Origin: JAKALQ01 sp963978265 | GTDB taxonomy: Bacteria; Actinomycetota; Actinomycetes; S36-B12; UBA5976 | DNA length: 22,512 nucleotides | Direction of reading: 5' to 3' | Assembly: GCA_963978265.1 (NCBI GenBank) | Contig: CAXBQV010000020.1 | Span: forward strand, 1 to 22,512 | In this document: piece by piece, positions 7,280 to 13,868 of the stretch | Position numbering within the stretch: the stretch's first letter is position 1 | How the letters are laid out: each line of letters starts with the position of its first letter | Program-made: the position numbers and the translations under genes | Notes under the pieces: generated by a model | Database searches by the model: none | The model's input: only the letters and a program-made list of their open reading frames with translations | Told to the model about the DNA's origin: nothing

Positions 7280-8671
7280 GTGCCTCATTCCTCACGCCTG
7301 CGTCGGATCGCGACTTGGCTGTCACTCTTCATCGTGGTGAGCAGTCTCGCCAGCTGGGGCTTGAGCACGAAGTACACGGGCGCCATGAAGAAGGTGAACG
7401 TCTTCGGGAACCTCAAGGAATCGGACCGCCCGCAGGTCACCAACACCGACGCCATGACGATCCTCGCGGTGGCGGTCGACGACCGCTCTGGCCTCACCCG
7501 GAAGCAACTCAACGAGTTGCACGTGGGACATGCGAATTACGGACCGCCGCGCACGGACACCATCATGCTCATCCACATCGCGCCCGCCGGCGGCGGTGTG
7601 ACGGTTGTGAGCATGCCTCGCGATTCATGGATCGCGATACCGGAGTACACCGATACCAAGGGCAACCCGCACGCGGCGACGCACGACCGCATCAACACGC
7701 TGTACCAGCGCGGTGGCCCCGAGCTCATGGTGAAGACCATCGAGCAACTCACGAACATGCGCATCGACCACTTCGTCGAACTCAACTTCTTCGGCTTCCT
7801 CAACATGGTCGATGCCGTGGGCGGCGTTCCCATGTGCATCTCGAAGGACGTCAAGGACACAGACTCCGGCCTCGACCTGACGGCGGGAAATCATGTACTC
7901 ACCGGCCGGCAGGCGCTCGCGTACGTGCGTGCACGTCACATCGATTCCGACTTCGGCCGCATGCAGCGCCAGCAGCGCTTTCTTTCGTCGATGGCGCAGC
8001 GGGTGATGAGCGCGGGTGTGATCCTGAATCCGGCGAAACTCAACGGATTCATCAATGCAGCCATGCAGTCCCTTACCACCGACGACGGTTTGAACCGCGA
8101 TGCACTCCTCAACCTGGCACTTCGCGCGCAGAGTCTGGGACTGTCCAAACTTCGCTTCATGACCGTCCCGATCGGTGACGGCAATGCGAATGTCAGCGGC
8201 ATGTCGGTGGTCCTATGGGACGAAACACAGGCCCGCACGTTGTTCGCAAAACTCGCGGCGAACGAACCCGTGGTGACCGCGGCGACCAAGTCGGAACTCG
8301 CCGTGGCACCCGGAGAGATCACGCTGTCAGTCCTCAACGCCACGAGCATCACCGGACTTGCTCGCAAGGCCGCCGACAGTCTCGCAAGCGTCGGGTTCGG
8401 CTTCGCAAGCGCACCCGGTAATGCGCTCAAGAAGGATGCTGTCGTCACCTACATCCAATACCCGAAGGACCAGGCGGAGGCCGCGAAGACGGTTGCCGCG
8501 TCGCTGCCGTTCGCGAAGCTCAAGGAGACGACGGACGTGAAGAACATCCGAATCCTCGTCGGCACGGACTGGAAGGATGCGAAGGCCGTGAAGGCCGGGA
8601 ACACCTCCACGACGGCCATCGTGAAGACGGTGACCGATCCGCGCACTGCCGCAGACAGTATTTGCGAGTAG
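7280..8671 (+). CDS. LytR-CpsA-Psr (LCP) family wall polymer ligase with LytR_C domain
   Basis: Transfers an undecaprenyl-linked glycopolymer to peptidoglycan outside the membrane. The 463-residue protein starts with a short basic segment and one transmembrane helix (residues about 10-28). The LCP domain spans about 57-240: R91 and D93 in PPRTDTIML, R114 and D115 in SMPRDSW, HFVELNFFGFLNMVDAVGG, and R217/R219 in ALAYVRARHIDSDFGRMQRQ, which are the pyrophosphate- and metal-binding residues of the family. A C-terminal LytR_C domain (about 345-435, starting ITLSVLNATSITGLARKAAD) follows. The GTG start gives the proper topology and sits 6 bases after TAGGCT. It lies 7 bases upstream of ugd, likely one transcript. 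In M. tuberculosis an LCP gene (Rv3267) is also found a little upstream of purE/purK. It is the best candidate to attach the polymer made by the flanking genes. Confidence 0.93.
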   Translation: MPHSSRLRRIATWLSLFIVVSSLASWGLSTKYTGAMKKVNVFGNLKESDRPQVTNTDAMTILAVAVDDRSGLTRKQLNELHVGHANYGPPRTDTIMLIHIAPAGGGVTVVSMPRDSWIAIPEYTDTKGNPHAATHDRINTLYQRGGPELMVKTIEQLTNMRIDHFVELNFFGFLNMVDAVGGVPMCISKDVKDTDSGLDLTAGNHVLTGRQALAYVRARHIDSDFGRMQRQQRFLSSMAQRVMSAGVILNPAKLNGFINAAMQSLTTDDGLNRDALLNLALRAQSLGLSKLRFMTVPIGDGNANVSGMSVVLWDETQARTLFAKLAANEPVVTAATKSELAVAPGEITLSVLNATSITGLARKAADSLASVGFGFASAPGNALKKDAVVTYIQYPKDQAEAAKTVAASLPFAKLKETTDVKNIRILVGTDWKDAKAVKAGNTSTTAIVKTVTDPRTAADSICE

Positions 8672-8678
8672 GGGAATC

Positions 8679-9845
8679 GTGAAGATCGCTGTTGTGGGCC
8701 TCGGCTACGTCGGTCTCTCGAACGCCGCACTGCTCGCACGCCGATGCAGAGTGATCGCCGTCGATGTCGTGAGTTCGAGAGTCGATGCGGTGAATGCCCG
8801 GCGTACGCCCTTTCACGATGCCGGGCTCGAGGAGTTCCTGCAGTCACAGGAACTCGATCTCCATGCCACCACTGACGCGGCAGCCGCCTATGCGGATGCC
8901 GCCTACGTCGTCATCGCGACGCCGACCGACTACGACCCGGACACCGCGGCCTTCGACACGAGGACGGTCGAGGCGGTTATCGACGAAGTCGTGCGGGTTT
9001 CACCGACCGCGATTCCGGTTGTGAAGTCCACGGTGCCGGTTGGCTTCTGTGCCCAGATGTCCGCGAAGTACGGACGTCAGGTGGTGTTCAGCCCGGAATT
9101 CCTCCGCGAGGGCATGGCGCTCCACGATGTCATGTACCCGAACCGCATCATCGTCGGTGACGACACCGAGGCCGCGCGCACGTTCGGCACGCTGCTTGCA
9201 GCGGGCTCGGCAGTCCCCGACGTCCCCGTTCTTGCCATGACATCCACCGAAGCAGAAGCCGTGAAGCTGTTTGCGAACACCTACCTCGCAATGCGCGTGG
9301 CCTACTTCAACGAACTCGATACCTTTGCCGCCACACACGGCTTGAACACGAAGCCGCTCATCGAAGGTGTGAGTCTCGATCCCCGCATCGGTATGGGCTA
9401 CAACAACCCGTCATTCGGTTACGGCGGGTACTGCCTGCCGAAGGACACAAAGCAGTTGTTGTCGAACTTCCAAGAGGTTCCCCAGCGGCTCATCGAAGCC
9501 ATCGTCGATTCGAACGCAACACGCATGGACTTCATCGCCGATGAGGTGCTGTCGCGCAATCCGCAGGTGGTCGGAATCCACCGCCTTGCGATGAAGGCCG
9601 GGTCGGACAACTTCCGAGCGTCGAGCATTCTCGGGGTCATCGAACGGCTTCGGAATCGCGGTGTCGACGTCGTGATCTACGAACCCACAATCACCGCTCC
9701 CGAGTTCCAGGGCATGCGTGTGGAACCGGACCTTGCTGCCTTCAAACGGGGTGCGGACGTGATCCTCGCCAATCGGCGCAGCGATGAACTTGCCGATGTC
9801 TCGGCCAAGCTCTACACGCGGGACATCTACAGCGCAGACAACTGA
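8679..9845 (+). CDS. ugd: UDP-glucose 6-dehydrogenase, short Ugd form
   Basis: Oxidises UDP-glucose to UDP-glucuronate with two NAD+. At 388 residues it equals the short E. coli-type enzyme and is clearly different from the longer dehydrogenase at 3756-5042. The N-terminus has MKIAVVGLGYVGLSNAALLA; VKSTVPVGF and SPEFLREG mark the active-site wall; LFANTYLAMRVAYFNELD leads into the linking helix; the catalytic cysteine is in FGYGGYCLPKDTKQL; MKAGSDNFRASS near residue 305 is typical of the short forms. GTG at 8679 is preceded by AGGGGA. It follows the LCP gene by 7 bases and converges with the CoA-binding protein gene with 4 bases between the stops. UDP-glucuronate would serve as a building block for an acidic wall polymer (inference). 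Confidence 0.93.
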   Translation: MKIAVVGLGYVGLSNAALLARRCRVIAVDVVSSRVDAVNARRTPFHDAGLEEFLQSQELDLHATTDAAAAYADAAYVVIATPTDYDPDTAAFDTRTVEAVIDEVVRVSPTAIPVVKSTVPVGFCAQMSAKYGRQVVFSPEFLREGMALHDVMYPNRIIVGDDTEAARTFGTLLAAGSAVPDVPVLAMTSTEAEAVKLFANTYLAMRVAYFNELDTFAATHGLNTKPLIEGVSLDPRIGMGYNNPSFGYGGYCLPKDTKQLLSNFQEVPQRLIEAIVDSNATRMDFIADEVLSRNPQVVGIHRLAMKAGSDNFRASSILGVIERLRNRGVDVVIYEPTITAPEFQGMRVEPDLAAFKRGADVILANRRSDELADVSAKLYTRDIYSADN

Positions 9846-9849
9846 CGCG

Positions 9850-10251
9850 CTACGGAATCTTCGGGAATTCGATCGCAGGGCAACGGTCCATCACCACGAT
9901 CAAGCCGGCATCGCGGGCGCGCTGCGCAGCAGCTTCATCAACGACGTCAAGTTGCATCCAGACCGCCTTCGCGCCGATCGCAATCGCCTCGTCGACCACT
10001 GCGCCGACACGTGATGCATTGACAAAGCAATCGACGACGTCGATGCGGCCGACCGCTGCTGCGGCCTCCGTGAGCGACGCATAGCCCTGCTCCCCGTGCA
10101 CGGTTTCCGCACGCGGGTACACGGGCACGATTCGCTTGCCCTGCTGCTGCAGGAAGCGCGCGACTCCGTAGGCGGGACGTTCCGGGTTGTTGCCGAGTCC
10201 GACGACGGCCCACACCGAGGTGTCGTGCTTCAGCGTGGCGATATCGGTCAT
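9850..10251 (-). CDS. CoA-binding domain protein (YccU-like)
   Basis: A 133-residue single-domain protein of the CoA-binding (Rossmann-like) family. Recognisable are VWAVVGLGNNPERPAYGVAR at the nucleotide-binding start, RIVPVYPRAETVHGEQGYASL, DVVDCFVNASRVGAVVDEAI, KAVWMQLDVVDEAAAQRARD and the conserved end MDRCPAIEFPKI. The biochemical role of these small proteins is not established; they resemble the first domain of succinyl-CoA synthetase alpha. ATG at 10249-10251 overlaps the purE stop (ATGA arrangement), so it is translated as the third gene of a purK-purE operon. No purine-specific feature is visible in the protein. Confidence 0.82.
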   Translation of the reverse strand: MTDIATLKHDTSVWAVVGLGNNPERPAYGVARFLQQQGKRIVPVYPRAETVHGEQGYASLTEAAAAVGRIDVVDCFVNASRVGAVVDEAIAIGAKAVWMQLDVVDEAAAQRARDAGLIVVMDRCPAIEFPKIP

Positions 10252-10766
10252 GCCGTGAAACCGGTCTTTCCCTTGCGCTTGCGGACGACTTCACCCTTCG
10301 CCTTCGCCTGCGCCTTCAGTCCTTCTTGGTACTCGACCATCGCATGACGTAGGGCACGCCCGTTGTCGTCGTCGGCGGTGGCGAGGATGCGGACGGCGAG
10401 CAAGCCGGCGTTCTTCGCGTTGCCGATGGACACCGTGGCCACCGGAACTCCACCGGGCATCTGCACGATCGAGAGCAGCGAATCCATGCCGTCGAGATGT
10501 GACAGGGGAACAGGAACACCGATGACCGGCAGTGGCGTCGCAGCGGCGAGCATCCCGGGGAGATGAGCAGCGCCACCGGCACCCGCGATGATCACGCGCA
10601 AGCCCCGCGCTTCCGCCGTTCTCCCGTATTCGAGCATCTCATCGGGCATCCGGTGGGCGGATACAACGTCGCTTTCGTACTCGATGCCGAAGTCGTCGAG
10701 CACATTGGCGGCTGCCTCCATCACGGGCCAGTCAGAGTCACTGCCCATGACAATGCCAACAGTCAT
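10248..10766 (-). CDS. purE: N5-carboxyaminoimidazole ribonucleotide mutase, class I
   Basis: Moves the carboxylate from N5-CAIR to C4 to give CAIR in purine synthesis. The 172-residue protein has the full class I signature: VGIVMGSDSDWPVM at the N-terminus, SAHRMPDEMLEY with H39, and IIAGAGGAAHLPGMLAAATP followed by LPVIGVPV. The ATG at 10764-10766 is preceded by GAGGAG with 5 bases spacing and lies 2 bases after the purK stop; the GTG at 10772 would overlap purK and is rejected. The presence of purK immediately upstream confirms the mutase rather than the direct-carboxylation version. The last 20 residues are strongly basic (KAQAKAKGEVVRKRKGKTG), longer than in the E. coli protein; its meaning is unclear. 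Confidence 0.96.
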   Translation of the reverse strand: MTVGIVMGSDSDWPVMEAAANVLDDFGIEYESDVVSAHRMPDEMLEYGRTAEARGLRVIIAGAGGAAHLPGMLAAATPLPVIGVPVPLSHLDGMDSLLSIVQMPGGVPVATVSIGNAKNAGLLAVRILATADDDNGRALRHAMVEYQEGLKAQAKAKGEVVRKRKGKTGFTA

Positions 10767-10768
10767 CT

Positions 10769-11941
10769 TCACTCCTCGATCGTGCCGGTCAGGTAGTCAG
10801 CGGCGTGATGCGCCCGTCGCAGCGCATCGTCGAGATCGTCGCTCGACACCGTCACATGCCCAATCTTGCGGCCGGGACGGACGTCTTTGCCATACATGTG
10901 AATTCGGACACCGGGGTCGCGCGCCATGCAGTGCCGGAATGCGGAATACATCTCCGTGGCCGGCCCGCCGAGTACGTTCACCATCACGCTCCAAGCGAAC
11001 TTCGGCGTCGGCTTGCCCAGCGGCAAGTCGAGTACTGCGCGCAGATGGTTCTCGAATTGGCTGGTGTGTGCGCCGTCGACCGACCAGTGGCCGGAATTGT
11101 GCGGACGCATGGCGAGTTCGTTCACGAGTAGCCGGTCGCCGGTGTCGAACAACTCGACAGCCAGCATGCCTGTGCAACCCAACTCGTTCGCGATCGTGAT
11201 GGCGATTCGCTGTGCCTCGATCGCGCGTTCCGGTGCGAGTCCCGGGGCCGGTGCGACGACTTCGGTGCAGATACCGTCCGTCTGCACAGTACGGACGACC
11301 GGATACGCCACGACCTGCCCTTGCGGTGATCGCGCGACCTGTGCTGCGAGTTCCTGCGTGAAGTGCACGAGCTCTTCCGCCAACCAGACAGCATGCGGTC
11401 CGAGCGCAACCGACTCCATCACCTCGGCGAGCTGCTCGCCGTCGGCGATCTTCCACACACCTTTGCCGTCGTACCCGCCGCGCGATGTCTTGAGGATGAA
11501 CGGCCACCCCACTCGATCACCAAAGGCAACACCGTCCGCGGCATCGGCGATCACCGTCCAGGCCGGACACGGGATTCCCGCCGCATCGAGTCGTGTGCGC
11601 ATGATCGCCTTGTCCTGCGCATGAACCAACGATGTCGGACCCGGACGAACTGCGATCCCGCGCGCCTCGAGTTGCTCCAAGTACGCGGGAGGAACATGTT
11701 CATGGTCGAAGGTGACGACATCGAGACCCTCGCTGAATGCAAGCAGTGCGTCGAGATCATCGTGACGACCGATGGCGACGTCTCGGGCCACCTGCGCCGC
11801 ACTCTCGGCTGCGTCGAGTGCGAGCACTCGGACGCCGATACCGAGGGGAATCGCCGCCTGCTGCATCATGCGCGCAAGTTGTCCGCCACCGACAATGCCG
11901 ACGCGCGGATATCCCTCAGCGAGCCGCGGCGCCATATTCAC
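10769..11941 (-). CDS. purK: N5-carboxyaminoimidazole ribonucleotide synthase
   Basis: ATP-dependent carboxylation of AIR to N5-CAIR, the substrate of PurE. ATP-grasp protein of 390 residues. Motifs: RVGIVGGGQLARMMQQAA, VTFDHEHVP, the ATP loop LKTSRGGYDGKGVW, EELVHFTQELAAQVARS and the metal/AIR site NELAMRPHNSGHW followed by DGAHTSQFENHLRA. The GTG at 11939-11941 is chosen because it lies exactly 7 bases after TAGCAT on the minus strand, as in the other leaderless starts; the ATG two codons later (11935) is the alternative and changes nothing in the domain. Its stop is 2 bases before the purE start. It is divergent from gtrA, 38 bases apart. Confidence 0.96.
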   Translation of the reverse strand: MNMAPRLAEGYPRVGIVGGGQLARMMQQAAIPLGIGVRVLALDAAESAAQVARDVAIGRHDDLDALLAFSEGLDVVTFDHEHVPPAYLEQLEARGIAVRPGPTSLVHAQDKAIMRTRLDAAGIPCPAWTVIADAADGVAFGDRVGWPFILKTSRGGYDGKGVWKIADGEQLAEVMESVALGPHAVWLAEELVHFTQELAAQVARSPQGQVVAYPVVRTVQTDGICTEVVAPAPGLAPERAIEAQRIAITIANELGCTGMLAVELFDTGDRLLVNELAMRPHNSGHWSVDGAHTSQFENHLRAVLDLPLGKPTPKFAWSVMVNVLGGPATEMYSAFRHCMARDPGVRIHMYGKDVRPGRKIGHVTVSSDDLDDALRRAHHAADYLTGTIEE

Positions 11942-11948
11942 GGGACAG

Positions 11949-11954
11949 ATGCTA
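11949..11954 (-). promoter_or_regulatory. Candidate -10 for leaderless purK operon
   Basis: TAGCAT on the minus strand, 7 bases before the GTG at 11941. The gtrA hexamer on the other strand is only 14 bases away. Confidence 0.45.
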
Positions 11955-11967
11955 GTCGGGCCAGAGT

Positions 11968-11973
11968 TACGCT
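11968..11973 (+). promoter_or_regulatory. Candidate -10 for leaderless gtrA
   Basis: TACGCT, then 6 bases (CTCCCC), then the ATG at 11980. No ribosome binding site is visible. Confidence 0.5.
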
Positions 11974-11979
11974 CTCCCC

Positions 11980-12411
11980 ATGGATGTCGGCCGACTGCGC
12001 AATGAACTTGCGAAATTCGGCACGGTCGGAGGCTTCGCCTACGTCATCGATGTGACCGCATTCAACTTCCTGCGCATTTCCGACCTCAGTCCGATTGCGC
12101 ACAAGCCGATCACTGCGAAGATCGTGTCGTCGATCATCGCCACGCTGTTCGCGTATGCGGGCAATCGCTATTGGACCTTCTCGCATCGCGAGGCGAAATC
12201 CCACGCCGAATCGTTGCCGCTGTTCTTCGGCCTGAATGTCATCGGCATGGCCATCGCTGCACTGTGCCTTGGCCTCTCCCACTATGTGCTGGGCTACACC
12301 TCTGCAGCTGCCGACAACATCTCGGCCAACATCGTCGGCACCGGATTCGGAACCCTGTTCCGGTTCTGGGCATATCGACGCTTCGTGTTCGTCGATCAAT
12401 CCCGCGGCTGA
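11980..12411 (+). CDS. GtrA-like membrane protein (polyprenyl-linked sugar flippase family)
   Basis: A 143-residue membrane protein of the GtrA family (PF04138), thought to move undecaprenyl- or decaprenyl-phosphate sugars across the membrane. Four hydrophobic segments are visible: KFGTVGGFAYVIDVTAFNFL, ITAKIVSSIIATLFAYAGNR, LFFGLNVIGMAIAALCLGLS and ISANIVGTGFGTLFRFWAYR. The ending GTLFRFWAYRRFVF and the internal GNRYWTF are family hallmarks. In M. tuberculosis a GtrA-type gene (Rv3277) also stands next to purK in the same orientation, so the arrangement is conserved. The ATG is leaderless by position. The 3' end overlaps the convergent response regulator gene by 16 bases. Possible link: supplying lipid-linked sugars for the wall polymer encoded upstream (inference). 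Confidence 0.9.
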   Translation: MDVGRLRNELAKFGTVGGFAYVIDVTAFNFLRISDLSPIAHKPITAKIVSSIIATLFAYAGNRYWTFSHREAKSHAESLPLFFGLNVIGMAIAALCLGLSHYVLGYTSAAADNISANIVGTGFGTLFRFWAYRRFVFVDQSRG

Positions 12412-13070
12412 CGCTCGAGCCGGAAGCCCACACCGCGGAGCGTTCGAACCACCTCATTGCTGCCCGCGACATCGAGTTTGCGACGCAGCGCGGACAGATG
12501 CATGTCCAGCGACTTCGAATTCGCCGGCAGCGGTTCGTGCCAGAGTGCAGAAAGCAGCACGTCGCGCGGCACCGCATTGCCGAGATTCCGCATCAGCAGC
12601 GACAGGATCTCGAACTCCTTGCGCGTGAGTGCAAGTGGCTTGCCATGCACCGTGACGCGCATCGCCTGTGCATCGAGCGCGATATCGCCCGCGAAGATGA
12701 GATCGCCGCTCACTGTTCGACGAAGCAGCGATCGCACGCGCGCAAGGAATTCGAGCGAACGGAACGGCTTCATCACGTAGTCGTCCGCACCGGCGTCGAG
12801 TGCGAGCACCGTGTCCGGCTCACTCGTGCGGGCGGTGACCACCAGGATGGGGAGACCCGGACGGTGATTTCGGATGTCGCGACACAGGTCCAGTCCGTCG
12901 CGGTCCGGTAGCCCGAGATCGAGGACGACGAGATCCACTCCGCGCTGCACCTTCTGCCACGCCTCGGCGGCATTCGGCACCGGCGTGACGTCGTAACCGG
13001 CCCGCTGCAGCAAGACCGTGAGCATCTGCGAGACGGCGAGGTCGTCCTCGACGACGAGGATCTCGGTCAT
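12396..13070 (-). CDS. Two-component response regulator, OmpR/PhoB family
   Basis: A 224-residue DNA-binding regulator. The receiver domain (1-115) has the acidic pair E8/D9/D10, phosphoacceptor D51 (LVVLDLGLPDRDG), T79 and K101 (DYVMKPF), so it should be phosphorylatable. The winged-helix effector domain (about 125-220) contains LALTRKEFEILSLLMRN, VLLSALW and the recognition-helix region SLDMHLSALRRKL followed by VRTLRGVGFRL, all typical of OmpR/PhoB. No histidine kinase is encoded in the window, so its partner and signal are unknown. ATG at 13070 overlaps the birA stop (ATGA), meaning it is probably expressed as the second gene of a birA transcript. It overlaps gtrA tail-to-tail by 16 bases. 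Confidence 0.93.
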   Translation of the reverse strand: MTEILVVEDDLAVSQMLTVLLQRAGYDVTPVPNAAEAWQKVQRGVDLVVLDLGLPDRDGLDLCRDIRNHRPGLPILVVTARTSEPDTVLALDAGADDYVMKPFRSLEFLARVRSLLRRTVSGDLIFAGDIALDAQAMRVTVHGKPLALTRKEFEILSLLMRNLGNAVPRDVLLSALWHEPLPANSKSLDMHLSALRRKLDVAGSNEVVRTLRGVGFRLERQPRD

Positions 13071-13831
13071 ATCGACCGCACATGCTGCACGTCACCGGCA
13101 GCGACCTCGACGCCGTCCACCACGAGCGCACCCGTATTGGTAACGGCGGACGCGGTGCCGTCCAGCGAAGTGCCGTTGGTCAGCGACACGACCACCGGTT
13201 CGCCGAGCGTCACGCACAGTTGGCGATACTCGTCGAGCGTGGGCCGCTCCCACTGGGATAACGCAACGACGATGTCGGCGATGATCTGCTCGCGCTCGGC
13301 AGCAGTGCCGAGCTGCCGGAATGACACCGCCTGCGGTGTCGGGAGTTCGTCGTCGTGAAGGTCGATGTTGAGGCCGATGCCCACCAACAGCGCGTCGCCG
13401 TGCACCTCGGCGATGAGTCCGCCGAGTTTCCGCAGTTCGGCGTGGACGGGAACGACGATGTCATTGGGCCACTTCAATCGCAGCATGGGTGCGTGCGGCT
13501 GCAGCATCCGCAGCACCGTCACACCGATGCAGAGCGGCACTGCAGTCGGATCCGAGGGCAGTGGCATCGCAACCGTCAACAACACCGAGCCGCCGGGCGG
13601 CGCCTCCCATGATCTTGCGAGTCGTCCGCGACCTGCCGTCTGCTCGTCGGTGACCACCGAGTAGGGCGGCCGTTTGCCGATTTCATACAACTGTCTCGCG
13701 ACGTCCTGCGTCGACGTTGTGACGCGTGAGTAATGCGGTGTTTCCCCCACGAAACCGCCTGCATACAGGCGCGCGGCCAGCAGCTGCTCATCAAGCATCG
13801 TCCGCTGCTGCGTCCCGTACTGGTCGGTCAC
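13067..13831 (-). CDS. birA: Biotin--[acetyl-CoA-carboxylase] ligase, class I (no HTH)
   Basis: Forms biotinyl-AMP and attaches biotin to the lysine of the carboxylase BCCP domain encoded at 16301-18064. With the GTG at 13829-13831 it has 254 residues. Key motifs: TTSTQDVARQL, TDEQTAGRGRLARSW (biotinyl-AMP loop GRGR at 68-71), LKWPNDIVV with K120, and KLGGLIAEVHGDALLVGIG; the short C-terminal SH3-like cap ends AGDVQHV. There is no N-terminal winged helix, so it is an enzyme only and not a repressor. The frame stays open upstream to 14122, but that part is antisense to accD and lacks similarity. The chosen GTG lies 6 bases after TACGGT. It is divergent from accD, with the same order as birA-accD5 in mycobacteria. 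Confidence 0.94.
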   Translation of the reverse strand: MTDQYGTQQRTMLDEQLLAARLYAGGFVGETPHYSRVTTSTQDVARQLYEIGKRPPYSVVTDEQTAGRGRLARSWEAPPGGSVLLTVAMPLPSDPTAVPLCIGVTVLRMLQPHAPMLRLKWPNDIVVPVHAELRKLGGLIAEVHGDALLVGIGLNIDLHDDELPTPQAVSFRQLGTAAEREQIIADIVVALSQWERPTLDEYRQLCVTLGEPVVVSLTNGTSLDGTASAVTNTGALVVDGVEVAAGDVQHVRSI

Positions 13832-13836
13832 GTGAC

Positions 13837-13843
13837 TACCGTA
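13837..13843. promoter_or_regulatory. Bidirectional -10 element shared by birA and accD
   Basis: The 7 bases TACCGTA hold TACCGT on the plus strand (13837-13842) and TACGGT on the minus strand (13843-13838), offset by one base. The minus hexamer is 6 bases from the leaderless birA GTG. The plus hexamer leaves about 20 bases of leader with GGAGG before the accD GTG. No good -35 was found on either side. Confidence 0.5.
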
Positions 13844-13868
13844 AGCGGTAACCACTCCGGAGGTGTGC

